Counted from the first letter of the stretch, positions 26,986 through 36,434 are shown. The stretch: 64,000 nt of DNA from Rheinheimera salexigens (GCF_001752395.1 NZ_MKEK01000001.1:2567856-2631855); one strand, 5' to 3'. Notes: a model not told the origin generated them from the letters alone. Translations and numbers: made by a program.

Positions 26986-27504
26986 TTAGTAATTAACTTT
27001 GTCTTCAACAGAATGGCCACGCTTAGCGATAAGTATGGTACGTTTAAAGGTACACACTATTTTGCCATCTTGGTTAAAGCCGGTACTTTTGGTTACAACG
27101 ATGCCTGCACCTGGACGTGACTTAGACTCGCGTTTTTCTAATATTTCAGATTCAGCCGTTAAGGTATCGTCTTCAAATAATGGGTAAGTCATTTTGATCT
27201 CATCCCAACCCAGGTTAGCAATGGCTTTTTGACTAACATCTGTCACACTCATACCCACCATTAACGCGACGGTTAACGGCGAACACACGATACATTTACC
27301 AAACTCACTGCCTTTTGCATATTCATCATCAAAATGCATTGGGTGGGTGTTCATGGTTAATAAGGTAAACCAAGTATTATCGGTTTTAGTGATAGTACGA
27401 CCTGGACGGTGCTCATAAATATCACCTACTACGAAATCTTCGTAGTAACGGCCAAAAGTTTCGCGATAACGGTTTTCACTGATTTTTTTTACGTTCTGTA
27501 CCAT
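26986..27504 (-). CDS. MaoC-family hydratase (mesaconyl-CoA-hydratase-like)
   Basis: A 172-residue single hot-dog protein. The catalytic segment reads FTLLTMNTHPMHFDDEYAKG at about 48-67; the classical D-x-N-P-x-H is altered to N-T-H-P-M-H. That form, together with the opening RYRETFGRYYEDFVVGD and the following SPLTVALMVGMSV, is the one I associate with mesaconyl- and itaconyl-CoA hydratase relatives. It should add water to an unsaturated CoA thioester. A CitE-type lyase gene follows upstream in the operon, so a hydroxyacyl-CoA product could be cleaved at once. Confidence 0.85.
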   Translation of the reverse strand: MVQNVKKISENRYRETFGRYYEDFVVGDIYEHRPGRTITKTDNTWFTLLTMNTHPMHFDDEYAKGSEFGKCIVCSPLTVALMVGMSVTDVSQKAIANLGWDEIKMTYPLFEDDTLTAESEILEKRESKSRPGAGIVVTKSTGFNQDGKIVCTFKRTILIAKRGHSVEDKVNY

Positions 27505-27547
27505 GATTAGATTCTCTCTATTTTTAAATTATAAAAACTAATACTAA

Positions 27548-28363
27548 TTAATGTGCCAAAGCAGCGACTTGTAATATGCGTTGTGATGCTAAAACGATGG
27601 GCCGGTCAATCATGCGGCCATCGACTACCAGCACACCACCACCGGCGGCGTCTGAAGCAGCAATAACTTTTTCGGCATAACTGACTTGTTCAGCTGTTGG
27701 AGTTAGCACCTGATGAATAGTGACAATTTGCACTGGATGAATAGCGGCTTTTGCTGAATAACCTAAGGCTTTAATCCGCTTGGTTTCATCTACTAAGCCT
27801 GCCTCATCTTTGATATTGATATAAGGCACATCAATTAGCTGCAAGTTGGCTTGCGCAGCAGCGAAAACTAATTGGCTGCGAGCGAAAAGTAATGGCTCGT
27901 AACTAAAGTCACAGCGCAACTCGGCTGACATATCAGCACCACCAAACATCAGTGCCGACAGTCTTGTTGAAGACTTAGCTATCTGTACCGCATTAGTTAA
28001 GCCGTCAAGGCTTTCGATTAAGGCTATTAGCTGGATGTTATTATTAACAAAGGCTGTTTCTGCAGCCTTAACATCAGCAGCAGAGCTACATTTTGCCAAC
28101 ATGACATAAGCCACATCACTTTGACTAAAAGCCGCTAAATCTTGCTGACCTACGTCGGTATTTACCGGATTAATTCGTACACAAACTTGGTTATTACCTT
28201 TAGCGATATAATCAAGCACAGCCGCCCGAGCGCTGTCTTTTTGATCGGGCAATACAGCGTCTTCTAAATCAATACAGATTAAATCTGCACCTGCAGCTAA
28301 GGCTTTATCAAACCTGTCGCTACGTGAACCCGGTACAAATAATAAAGAACGAATTGCGTTCAT
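27548..28363 (-). CDS. CitE-type CoA ester lyase (HpcH/HpaI family)
   Basis: A 271-residue TIM-barrel lyase. It starts NAIRSLLFVPGSRSDRFDKA, followed by LICIDLEDAVLPDQKDSAR, then VCVRINPVNTDVG, the Glu of ALIESLDGLTN and MFGGADMSAELRCD. Relatives are malyl-, beta-methylmalyl- and citramalyl-CoA lyases, which split a hydroxyacyl-CoA into acetyl- or propionyl-CoA and an oxoacid using Mg2+. With the neighbouring hydratase and CoA-transferase it makes a three-step module like the one for mesaconate or itaconate. The true acyl chain is unknown. Confidence 0.88.
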   Translation of the reverse strand: MNAIRSLLFVPGSRSDRFDKALAAGADLICIDLEDAVLPDQKDSARAAVLDYIAKGNNQVCVRINPVNTDVGQQDLAAFSQSDVAYVMLAKCSSAADVKAAETAFVNNNIQLIALIESLDGLTNAVQIAKSSTRLSALMFGGADMSAELRCDFSYEPLLFARSQLVFAAAQANLQLIDVPYINIKDEAGLVDETKRIKALGYSAKAAIHPVQIVTIHQVLTPTAEQVSYAEKVIAASDAAGGGVLVVDGRMIDRPIVLASQRILQVAALAH

Positions 28364-28386
28364 TACTTACGTCCTTCTATGAATGA

Positions 28387-29259
28387 CTATGCTTTGGTTT
28401 TTTGAATTGGCTGAGAAGCAAAGTGCTCAGCTATTTGCTGCCGAGTGGCAAACCAAATATCTGATTTACTGCTGACATAGCGCAAAAATTCTTCCAAAGC
28501 CCAAATACGACCCGGTCGACCGATAATGCGTAAGTGCAAACCTAAACTCATCATCCGAGTTTGCTCAGCACCTTCGGCATATAAGGTATCGAAGGTATCT
28601 TTGGCGTACTTTAACCATGCTTCTGGGGTGTATGATGGTGCAACCCACATTTTCATATCATTAGAATCAAGCGCATAAGGCACAATGATCATTTTCTTAT
28701 CGCTGCCTTCAACGTCATCCCAAAAAGGGGCATCGGCACTGTAATCATCCATGTGATACAGAAAACCTTCTTCTTGTAATAACCGGCGAGTATTGGGAGT
28801 TAATAAATAACGCGATAACCAACCTAAAGGTCTTTTACCGGTAGTGCTTTCAATACTGGTTACGGCTTTTTGAATAAATTCGCGTTCTTCTGCTTCATTC
28901 ATTCTAAATTGGTGGATCCAGCGATAACCGTGAGAACAGGTTTCGTCACCGCGTCTTTTAATGGCTTCAGCTAAATACGGAGCGCGCTCTAAACTTAACG
29001 CAGCAGCAGTCCAAGTTGCTGGAATATTGTATTTATCGAGTAAACCAATAATCCGCGGGCCACCTTCTTTAATACCGTATTGATAGTTAGACTCGTTGCC
29101 ATAGTTACGAATTGGCTTTCTTAAATGCACTTGTAACTCGTCAACAGGTTCCATCCCTGGATCCCCGTCTTTTACGCTGTACTCAGAACCTTCTTCGACA
29201 TTAACAACGATAGAAAGCGCTAATTTTGCTTGCTTTGGCCATGCATATTGTTGACTCAT
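28387..29259 (-). CDS. PuuE-like polysaccharide-deacetylase-family hydrolase (first copy)
   Basis: A 290-residue NodB-fold enzyme. It has the first strand LALSIVVNVEEGSEYSV, the GLLDKYNIPATWTAAALSLERAPYLA segment, DETCSHGYRWIHQF with the His, FIQKAVTSIESTTGKRPLGWLSRYL and a late MMSLGLHLRIIGRPGRIWALEEFLRYV. This is the pattern of the PuuE allantoinase/cyclic-imide-hydrolase group, which open cyclic amides, rather than of chitin deacetylases. Two more members are at 43005 and 43946. It lies between CitE and SDR genes in the operon starting at 30486. Confidence 0.87.
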   Translation of the reverse strand: MSQQYAWPKQAKLALSIVVNVEEGSEYSVKDGDPGMEPVDELQVHLRKPIRNYGNESNYQYGIKEGGPRIIGLLDKYNIPATWTAAALSLERAPYLAEAIKRRGDETCSHGYRWIHQFRMNEAEEREFIQKAVTSIESTTGKRPLGWLSRYLLTPNTRRLLQEEGFLYHMDDYSADAPFWDDVEGSDKKMIIVPYALDSNDMKMWVAPSYTPEAWLKYAKDTFDTLYAEGAEQTRMMSLGLHLRIIGRPGRIWALEEFLRYVSSKSDIWFATRQQIAEHFASQPIQKTKA

Positions 29260-29325
29260 AACGGTTCCAACTTAATAAATGACTTATCTAAATTCGGTTT
29301 AACGTATTTGGCTTAGAGACACTTT

Positions 29326-30168
29326 TTAGTGATACTCTTCGCCTCCAGACACGTTCATCGCTTCGCCGGTGATATATATAGATTGCTCAGAGCATAAAAA
29401 TGCACAGGCTTTAGCAATATCTTCTTGCAATCCTGGACGACCTAACGGAATACGATCTTTCATATCTTGCATATATTTGTCATGGCCTTTGCCAGTGACT
29501 TCTGAAAAGTGGGCATTTTGCCAAGCGCCTAAACCGGTGGTGATATGGTTTGGACAAATTTGATTAACGTTAATGGCATGCTTACCCAGTTCTAATGAGG
29601 CGACTCGGGTTAATCCCGTCATGCCATGTTTAGAGGTAGTGTAGGCAGAGGCTTCTGGAAAAGCTGATTTTGATGCTTGTGAGCCAATGTTGATGATTTT
29701 TCCACCATGGCCTTGCTTAACCATTTGCTTAGCTGCGTATTTAATGCCTAAAAAGCTGCCTCGTAGATTAACGTTTAACACCGCGTCCCATTCGTCGATA
29801 TCCATGTCTAAAATAGGCTTCATTAAATAACCAATACCGGCGTTATTAATCCAAATATCGACTTTGCCATATTGGCTAACGGCGAATTCAACCGCGGCTT
29901 CAACATCTGCGGGTTTAAGCACGTTACACGCAAAGGCACTGGCTTCACCGCCTTGTTGTTTGATCTCATTAACGATTTGCTGCATTTCAGCGCTAGTGCC
30001 AATCTCAGATGCAGGTAAGTGTTTATCTTCTGATTGACCAACATCAGTGATAACCACTTTGCAACCTTCAGCTGCTAAACGTTTCGCCATCGCTTCACCA
30101 AGTCCAAGCAACCGGCCTGCGCCAGTGATAACAGCGACTTTTCCGGCTAAGTCTGGATACAATGCCAT
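29326..30168 (-). CDS. Short-chain dehydrogenase/reductase
   Basis: A 280-residue classical SDR. It has a slightly unusual cofactor loop, VAVITGAGRLLGLGEAMAKR, with the D-V of VVITDVG next. The NNAG motif reads DIWINNAGIG and the catalytic set is INIGSQASKSAFPEASAYTT and SKHG (S, then Y and K). The C-terminal end is QSIYITGEAMNVSGGEEYH. It should oxidise a hydroxy or reduce an oxo group in the same pathway as the surrounding CoA enzymes; substrate unknown. It begins about 10 bp after the stop codon of the HapK-like gene and precedes the deacetylase-family hydrolase. Confidence 0.88.
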   Translation of the reverse strand: MALYPDLAGKVAVITGAGRLLGLGEAMAKRLAAEGCKVVITDVGQSEDKHLPASEIGTSAEMQQIVNEIKQQGGEASAFACNVLKPADVEAAVEFAVSQYGKVDIWINNAGIGYLMKPILDMDIDEWDAVLNVNLRGSFLGIKYAAKQMVKQGHGGKIINIGSQASKSAFPEASAYTTSKHGMTGLTRVASLELGKHAINVNQICPNHITTGLGAWQNAHFSEVTGKGHDKYMQDMKDRIPLGRPGLQEDIAKACAFLCSEQSIYITGEAMNVSGGEEYH

Positions 30169-30177
30169 GTCGACTCC

Positions 30178-30486
30178 TTATAACGCTTGAGTGAGAATAA
30201 ACAGCGGATTATCAGCAAAGCTCTGAAATTGTGCCGCTACCTTTTGCATAACGTCACTTTGCACATCTTGGCCAAACTGCTGCATATCATTAACTTTAAT
30301 AAGCTCAACGTACTGATACGGGCTGGGAGAATCGCTCATTAATAGGCCTTGTGCTTTAAGCACTTCAAATCTGTCTACAGACGGTAATCCACCTGCTGTC
30401 GGAATGTCTGTGGTTTTGGCCCATTGCTCGTAAGCGGCTTGGTCGGTGTCTGATTTTAAATTGAATAGCACAACAAGGGTCGTCAT
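30178..30486 (-). CDS. REDY-like HapK-family small protein
   Basis: A protein of 102 residues (start ATG 30486, after GGAG; the upstream in-frame codon at 30519 lacks a ribosome site). Its motif order, MTTLVVLFNLKSDTDQAAYE, WAKTTDIPTAGGLPSVDRFE, SPYQYVELIKVNDMQQFG and FQSFADNPLFILT, matches the REDY-like/HapK family, small alpha-beta barrels named after a prodigiosin-cluster gene. The reaction of the family is not established. It leads a seven-gene operon, directly after the variant FNR-type box at 30575. Confidence 0.8.
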   Translation of the reverse strand: MTTLVVLFNLKSDTDQAAYEQWAKTTDIPTAGGLPSVDRFEVLKAQGLLMSDSPSPYQYVELIKVNDMQQFGQDVQSDVMQKVAAQFQSFADNPLFILTQAL

Positions 30487-30574
30487 CTTCAGCTCCGTTA
30501 AAATTATTTGTCCGTACAAATTTAACCAGCTAGTGGTCGTTTGTCTATCAAATCATGGCCTAATAAGACTAGGT

Positions 30575-30588
30575 TTGACATTTGGCAA
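30575..30588. promoter_or_regulatory. Variant FNR-type box before the HapK-like operon
   Basis: TTGACATTTGGCAA, one mismatch in the second half. Centred 95 bp before ATG 30486, slightly farther than most copies; -10 candidate TTTGAT on the minus strand (30552-30547) at the class II distance. Confidence 0.5.
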
Positions 30589-30609
30589 TTAAAGAAGAAG
30601 TTTCAAACA

Positions 30610-30637
30610 AAAAAGCACAGTGACTACTGTGCTTTTT
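30610..30637 (-). terminator. Terminator of the 38806-30735 operon
   Basis: A 12-bp stem (30610-30621 with 30626-30637) with loop GACT and a T run on the minus strand. It lies about 100 bp after the amidase stop. Confidence 0.8.
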
Positions 30638-30734
30638 CTGACATTTGATAAGGGCTTATAAGGGCTTTTTGCATAGTGCTGTTTAATCAGCAGTATCTGC
30701 GATACGGGTTAGCACCTCTTCAGCATGGCTACCC

Positions 30735-32126
30735 TTACTGATATAAAGCTTTAATCGCACTGTTAACATTATAGTTATAGTCGGTTAATTGTTGCCACTT
30801 AGCGGCTAAATCTAGTAATTCAAAATCACTGCCAACTTTACCCACTAGCTGCATACCTGCTGGCAGCTGGAAAGAAGAAGTCGATGCAGAGGAAAGCATC
30901 GGCAGAGATAACGCGGGCAAGCCAGCAAAATTGGCAATACTGGTAAAGTCTGCCTGATTAGCCGGTATTGCATCTTGCATGTTAAATGCTCGCTGTAAGG
31001 TGGTGGGTAATAATAAATAATCACCTTGTTCTAACCAGCTACGAGCTTGTAATTTAGCTAACGTAACAACATCATGAGCTTTAGTTAAATCTAATGCAGA
31101 TTTTGTATCAATAAAACTTAGCAATGCTGATAGGTAATTGGAGAACAACTCGCGCTTATTTTTCCATTCGGCTGCATATTCAATGCGCATATCCGCTTCG
31201 CAGATTAGTAAACCGGCGCGGCGTGCTTTAGTGGTGTCAAAATCAGCCAGTTGAAAATAACGAATTTCACAACCTAGATCTTGCCAAGCTGCTAAATTAG
31301 CGTTGAAATCGCTAATAATAGAGGCATCAACATTAAACGCCTGCAAATCATCTGGCACTAACAATACCGGCTTTTTAGGCGCATAAGGTGTAAAAACCAT
31401 TCGCTCTGAACTGATACTAGCAGCGTCATACGCCACCATATACGGATAAATGAGTTGTAAATCTCGTACCGAACGGGCTAAAGGCCCTATAGAGTCTAAT
31501 ACTTTACCGCAAGGCACGCTGCCTCTATTACTGACGGCACCACGACTGGGTTTTAAACCAAAGACGCCACAGTAAGATGCTGGAATTCGTACTGATCCCA
31601 TAGTGTCGGTACCCAGCGCAATGGGCACTATGCATGCTGCAACGGCAGCACCTGAGCCGCCGGAAGAGCCACCAGGCGTATAGCCTAGTTGATGCGGATT
31701 ATAACAATGGCCGAAATGGGCATTATGATTACTCGCACCTAAGGCACCTTCATGCATATTCAATTTGCCTACAATCGCACTACCCGCTTGCTTTAGTTGG
31801 CTAATAACAAAAGCATCGTTATCGGGTAAATGATGACGGCGTATTTCCAGCCCTGCCGTTGTTGGCAGGTCACTAACATCTATATTATCTTTAACACCCA
31901 AGGCTAAACCATGCAAAGCACCTGTTAGGTTTGGGCCTTCGCTATTTTTAGAGGTATTAATATTAATAAATGCATTTAAAGCGGGGTTTAGCTTAACTGC
32001 AGCTTGTTGATGCTGCGCAAACAGCTCAGCGGCAGAAATCTGCCCCTGGCTGATTAGCTTACTTAGCGCGGTAAAATCAAGGCTAAGTAAACTTAAATCA
32101 ATGTTCTTAGTATCACTTATCGACAT
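30735..32126 (-). CDS. Amidase-signature-family amidase
   Basis: A 463-residue amidase. The catalytic Lys is in LALGVKDNIDVSDLPTT near residue 77, the cis-Ser in GGSSGGSGAAVA near 151 and the Ser nucleophile region in LGTDTMGSVRIPASYCGVFG. The family hydrolyses linear amides to acid and ammonia. It is the last gene of the long operon headed at 38806 and is about 40 bp after the CoA ligase. Freeing a carboxylate by this amidase and then activating it with the ligase would be a natural pair. The 5' end is at ATG 32126 (MSISDTKNIDLS). Confidence 0.92.
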   Translation of the reverse strand: MSISDTKNIDLSLLSLDFTALSKLISQGQISAAELFAQHQQAAVKLNPALNAFININTSKNSEGPNLTGALHGLALGVKDNIDVSDLPTTAGLEIRRHHLPDNDAFVISQLKQAGSAIVGKLNMHEGALGASNHNAHFGHCYNPHQLGYTPGGSSGGSGAAVAACIVPIALGTDTMGSVRIPASYCGVFGLKPSRGAVSNRGSVPCGKVLDSIGPLARSVRDLQLIYPYMVAYDAASISSERMVFTPYAPKKPVLLVPDDLQAFNVDASIISDFNANLAAWQDLGCEIRYFQLADFDTTKARRAGLLICEADMRIEYAAEWKNKRELFSNYLSALLSFIDTKSALDLTKAHDVVTLAKLQARSWLEQGDYLLLPTTLQRAFNMQDAIPANQADFTSIANFAGLPALSLPMLSSASTSSFQLPAGMQLVGKVGSDFELLDLAAKWQQLTDYNYNVNSAIKALYQ

Positions 32127-32165
32127 ACTTAAAGACCCACTTAATAGCCTATTTCACGAGCTATA

Positions 32166-33566
32166 TTACATTACTCGCTCATCGAGTAAGCGAATCGGTT
32201 TTTGCCGCACATCAACTTGGGTTAATGCCGTCAATTCCCCTTCACCTACAAGCTCTACGCCAACTTCAATACCAATTTTTTGTTTTAGCAATGCTTTATA
32301 TTCTGGCAATAAACTAGCACGCGCCTCTGGTTTTACATCTACTTCAACATAAACAATTAACTCATCACGACCGGTTTCGTCACGTATGGCTTTACAAATA
32401 AACTCGCCTAAAAATTCTTTGCGTTCTTCCAGCATAGGGCCAACGCCTTGCGGATAAATGTTGATACCACGCAATTTAACCATATTGTCAGAACGTCCCA
32501 TAAAGCCACGTATACGTTTAAACGGGAAGCCAATTTTATTTTCAGTTAATAACTCTTCAGTAATATCATGGGTATTAAAACGAATAATAGGATAAACATC
32601 GTCTTTATATAAACAGGTAACCACCATATTACCTACCGTACCAGGAACAACGACTTCATTGGTTTCGGTATCTAGAATTTCTAAATATTGAGCATCTTCC
32701 CAAACATGCATACCATCGTGGTCTGGTCCTTCAGCAGCAATAGTGCCGGTATCACCTACGCCATACCAATCAAACAGTTCAGCACCGCCCCAAGCTTTAG
32801 AAATAGCATCGCGACTTTCCATGCCTAAGTGACCAATAATCATATCAATTTTGATATCTTTACCCGGCACGATACCTTCTTCTTTAGCTACATCGGATAA
32901 ACGTTTTATATAGTCGACAAAGCCAACTAACACGTTAACACCAAAGGTTTTCATCAAGTTAACTTGTTGAACTGAGCGGGTTTCGACACCGGTACCAGCA
33001 GATAAGAAAATAGAGTTAGTATAATGGGTGACCGCTTCACGAATATAGTGGCCGCCATTAATCATACCGTGACCATAACAAGACTGAATAGTTGACGCCG
33101 GTTTAAGCCCCATAAAACGGTAGCTACGACCGACTAATAAAGATTGGATTTCACGGCTTTTAGGACCAAATAATAATGGCTGCGGGGTACCTGTGGTGCC
33201 ACTGGTGGTATGAAATACAATGGGCGGTCGGTTTTCAGGCGCGATATTATCTAAACCATGAAAGTCGCCAAAAGGTGGAAAGCGTTCAACACTATCCATA
33301 ATGTCACTTTTAGAAATTAACGGTAATTTAGTAATGTCATCTAATGACTTAATATCTTGCTGCTTAACGCCAGCATCACCCCAAATCCGCTGATAAAATG
33401 GGATAGTCCACGCTTTCTCCATTACTTCTAAAAAGCGTTCATTTTGTAATTTTTTTAGCTCTGCTTTAGACATGCCTTTAAAGCGTTGCAGTAATTCATC
33501 ACCTAACGGGTAGTCCTCAAGCATCTTATTGATGTCAAAAGATTGCAGATAATTGGGGTAACTCAT
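32166..33566 (-). CDS. Phenylacetate-CoA-ligase-like AMP-forming ligase
   Basis: A 466-residue PaaK-type acyl-CoA synthetase. The P-loop of the adenylate site reads PIVFHTTSGTTGTPQPLLFG. A second signature, GAELFDWYGVGDTGTIAAEG, holds the A5-type residue. The C-terminal part runs YPIIRFNTHDITEELLTEN, then RIRGFMGRSDNMVKLRGINI and the PaaK-type QGVGPMLEE. It activates an aryl- or small acid to its CoA thioester with ATP. The presence of a PaaK-like ligase without paaABC epoxidase genes argues against phenylacetate itself. Its ATG lies within 4 bases of the stop codon of the PrpD-like gene. Confidence 0.9.
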   Translation of the reverse strand: MSYPNYLQSFDINKMLEDYPLGDELLQRFKGMSKAELKKLQNERFLEVMEKAWTIPFYQRIWGDAGVKQQDIKSLDDITKLPLISKSDIMDSVERFPPFGDFHGLDNIAPENRPPIVFHTTSGTTGTPQPLLFGPKSREIQSLLVGRSYRFMGLKPASTIQSCYGHGMINGGHYIREAVTHYTNSIFLSAGTGVETRSVQQVNLMKTFGVNVLVGFVDYIKRLSDVAKEEGIVPGKDIKIDMIIGHLGMESRDAISKAWGGAELFDWYGVGDTGTIAAEGPDHDGMHVWEDAQYLEILDTETNEVVVPGTVGNMVVTCLYKDDVYPIIRFNTHDITEELLTENKIGFPFKRIRGFMGRSDNMVKLRGINIYPQGVGPMLEERKEFLGEFICKAIRDETGRDELIVYVEVDVKPEARASLLPEYKALLKQKIGIEVGVELVGEGELTALTQVDVRQKPIRLLDERVM

Positions 33567-34939
33567 AAAATGCCTCTACTTTCGGTATAAATCATTAATT
33601 GGACTAGATTATTAATATTTGAGATTTGTTCTAATTCGTCTATGGCATTTATCAATTTGCTAATAGCATCATCAGAAAAAGGATAAATAGCACTACGACA
33701 AGCAGCCCAAAACTTCTTTACTTGCTGCTCTTTACTTAAAGGTCTATCGGGATGGCCTAATACAGCCGGTAAATCTATGTGCAAAAAACGGCCATCAGTT
33801 AAGGTAACTTCAACCCGAACAGGCGCTAGTGCATTAGGATCTTGGCAATCGTTTAATTGCATACTCACTTTAGCGGCTAAAGCTAAGGTGTCTGGATTAG
33901 TTAACGCTTGTGCTGAAAAATCTTCGACACCCACATCACCGTTTTGTAAGGCGATAGCGGCTATATAGCCTTGGCATAACTTAGCGTAACTGCTGTCCAT
34001 ATTCGCTTTAAGCGGCCGACCGACTAATCGCATAATAAGCGGCGGAGCTAATACATGAATATGTTGAATTTGCTCACTACTGAAACCGTGCTGCTGTTGC
34101 AACGTTAGTAAACCATCGATACAGCCATGACCTGCACGACCGGTAGGAAAAGGTTTATGGCTAACACGTTCAATTTGAAACTGTTTGCCTAAGCGCTGAT
34201 AAAATAAGTCGATATCGTGGGTATCTTCAAATAACCTAAAGTAACCAAAAGGCCCTTCTAAAATATCTTTAGGACCAGAAAATCCGGCCTGCGCTAAGTC
34301 TACCGCATGCATAGCCGAACGGGCATTTATGCCTATTTGCATCGCCAACATGCCAGAGCCTTCAACATGCGCCTGCATAGTGCCACTAAGCTGGCTGTAG
34401 CTAATGCCCATAGCGTTGGCTAATACGTCACCTTTAAACTGCTGCATGGCGCAGATACCTGCAGTAACACCTAAGGCGCCACACATGGAGGGTCGAAAAA
34501 ATTTCAGCCCCGAGGTCACCGCACTGCCTATACAAGTGGCAACATCTACCGCGACTACAATGCCTAAAATTAGCTGCTCACCACTTAAGTTATGCTGTTG
34601 AGCGTAACTTGTTAACGCTGACAATATAGTGGCCATTGGATGAACTACGGCTTTTTCATGCACTGCATCCCACTCTTGGTTATGTATTTGAAAACCATTA
34701 ACAAGCGCGGCATTACCGGCGGGTAGCCACTCACCGGTTGCCCAAACCTGAGCTTGTTTAGCATCGCCCCAGTTACTCGCTGCTTGCTTAACTTGGCTAA
34801 CCGTTGGCACTCTACTGCCACTAATACCCACCGCGATAGAGTCAAAAATAAAGGTTTTTGCTGCTGCTATAGTCTGTGGCGGCAAGTCGGCATAACGTAC
34901 TGTTTCAATATGCTGTAATAATGCTTTAATCGCGGTCAT
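33563..34939 (-). CDS. MmgE/PrpD-family protein (first copy)
   Basis: A 458-residue MmgE/PrpD protein. The start is ATG 34939 (MTAIKALLQHIE), after GAGGTGCGC; it overlaps the tail of the upstream copy by 14 bp. Motifs: FIFDSIAVGISGSRVPTVSQ, NAALVNGFQIHNQEWDAVHE and the PrpD-typical HKPFPTGRAGHGCIDGLL. Members are 2-methylcitrate dehydratases, cis-aconitate decarboxylases and iminodisuccinate epimerases. A tricarboxylate or dicarboxylate dehydration would fit the CitE-type lyase, but the substrate is not evident. Confidence 0.86.
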   Translation of the reverse strand: MTAIKALLQHIETVRYADLPPQTIAAAKTFIFDSIAVGISGSRVPTVSQVKQAASNWGDAKQAQVWATGEWLPAGNAALVNGFQIHNQEWDAVHEKAVVHPMATILSALTSYAQQHNLSGEQLILGIVVAVDVATCIGSAVTSGLKFFRPSMCGALGVTAGICAMQQFKGDVLANAMGISYSQLSGTMQAHVEGSGMLAMQIGINARSAMHAVDLAQAGFSGPKDILEGPFGYFRLFEDTHDIDLFYQRLGKQFQIERVSHKPFPTGRAGHGCIDGLLTLQQQHGFSSEQIQHIHVLAPPLIMRLVGRPLKANMDSSYAKLCQGYIAAIALQNGDVGVEDFSAQALTNPDTLALAAKVSMQLNDCQDPNALAPVRVEVTLTDGRFLHIDLPAVLGHPDRPLSKEQQVKKFWAACRSAIYPFSDDAISKLINAIDELEQISNINNLVQLMIYTESRGIL

Positions 34940-36428
34940 GCGCACCTCGTTGCGTAGCCTGGTGCATAACGCTTTTAGTTGTTTTTTCAGAACTGGGCAA
35001 CAATAACTGGGTTAACGCCGACAAGTCATTTTGGCTAAACCAGTTAAACGATAATAACTGTTGGCGTTGCGCTAACGTTAAGCCATTGTGTTTAAATAAA
35101 TAATCAGCTTTTTCCATTATTTGCTGCTGACTAAGCGGTCGCTCTGGATCGCCTAAAGTATCTTGATGTTGGTAGCTAATAGTATGCGGCTCAGACGTTA
35201 GCCGAATACGAACACTGGCACCATAATGCGTCGGATAATTAGCTTCGATATCAGCATCTAAAAACAATGTTATTTTGCGCCGCATGGCTGCTACTCTTTT
35301 ATCAGCTCTAGCCTCTGCCTGATAATGCCAAAGCTTTGGCTCGCCAAAAACCAATAAACAAGCTACGGCATGCTGAATACTAAACTTAGCTTGCAACACG
35401 GTTTGAGGCTCGGGCCGGTCACAAAAGGTTAAAGCATCTTGGTAGCAACCGATATTAATTTGCTGAACAGTCACGCTTAGGTCTTTATACTTTAAGCCTT
35501 TGCTTTCTATATTTTCATTTAAGTCTACATCAGTATTTTGGCCAAACGCTTGGATCACCACATCCATTGCGGGGTGGGCATGCCGACACGCAGGCCAGGG
35601 TTTAAACGTACAATCGTGCATTAACCAATGTGCGCTCGTTGCCAGCACTTTTTCAGGTGTGGCATCATTTGACGTTGCAGCGAATAAGCCTTGCGGCCCT
35701 TCTAAAATAGCCGCAGGCCCGGTTAATCCGGCTTTAGCCAGTAACGCAGCTTGCACACCACTTTTGCTGGCCTCTGCATTATGAAACTGTTTAGTCATAA
35801 CGTCTTCATGGCGCATTTGCCACAAACCACCAGTACGGCTTCCGGTATTACCCAAAGCCCAAACTAATTGCTGCGGTGTTAATTTAAGCAAAAAACCCGC
35901 TGCCAGCGCGGCGCCAAAAGCAGCACAGCTAGACGTATTGTGGTAATAACGATAATGGCTCCGGCCAATGGCTTGACCAATGCGAATAGTGACTTCGTAA
36001 CCTAAAATAACTGCATCTAAAAACTGGTCGAGACTCGCCTGACAATGCTCTGCCATGGCTAATGCTGCAGGAATTACCACAGGCCCCGCATGTAATATTG
36101 AACTGCGATGGACATCATCCATTTCTAGCACGTTACCTAGTGCCGCATTATATTGCAGTGCTGATTGCCAATCGGTTTTGCCCTGCCATAATGCTGTAGC
36201 AGTTGCCTGTGGACTGGCTGTTGCCGCGCTGTTGTTAATAAACGTTAGCTGACTTGCAAAAGCTTTAGCCACTTCTGCCGTTGCACCACCGGCAACACAG
36301 GCTAGCCAATCTATGACATGCAAAGCACTACGTTGGCGATCGGCGGTAGTTATAGGCTTATGTAGCAGCTGGGCCACTAACTGTTCGGTTAAGGTGCCCG
36401 CCGTAGGTTCTGTGTTAAATTTTTTCAT
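34926..36428 (-). CDS. MmgE/PrpD-family protein (second copy)
   Basis: A 500-residue protein of the same fold as its downstream neighbour. It shows HVIDWLACVAGGATAEVAKA, YNAALGNVLEMDDVHRSSILHAG, the long helix CAAFGAALAAGFLLKLTPQQ and a substrate segment CTFKPWPACRHAHPAMDV, then TLGDPERPLSQQQI. The paired order of two distinct copies suggests either a heteromeric enzyme or two successive steps. Sequence similarity between copies is modest, apart from the shared motifs. The gene follows the small 36435 gene by about 6 bp in one operon. Confidence 0.85.
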   Translation of the reverse strand: MKKFNTEPTAGTLTEQLVAQLLHKPITTADRQRSALHVIDWLACVAGGATAEVAKAFASQLTFINNSAATASPQATATALWQGKTDWQSALQYNAALGNVLEMDDVHRSSILHAGPVVIPAALAMAEHCQASLDQFLDAVILGYEVTIRIGQAIGRSHYRYYHNTSSCAAFGAALAAGFLLKLTPQQLVWALGNTGSRTGGLWQMRHEDVMTKQFHNAEASKSGVQAALLAKAGLTGPAAILEGPQGLFAATSNDATPEKVLATSAHWLMHDCTFKPWPACRHAHPAMDVVIQAFGQNTDVDLNENIESKGLKYKDLSVTVQQINIGCYQDALTFCDRPEPQTVLQAKFSIQHAVACLLVFGEPKLWHYQAEARADKRVAAMRRKITLFLDADIEANYPTHYGASVRIRLTSEPHTISYQHQDTLGDPERPLSQQQIMEKADYLFKHNGLTLAQRQQLLSFNWFSQNDLSALTQLLLPSSEKTTKSVMHQATQRGAHDRD

Positions 36429-36434
36429 CTACGA

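Noticed and set aside
30678..30734. Minus-strand peptide SHAEEVLTRIADTAD after the amidase
   Set aside because: It looks protein-like but is too short to assign, lacks a start and follows the amidase stop in another frame; may be a tail remnant.
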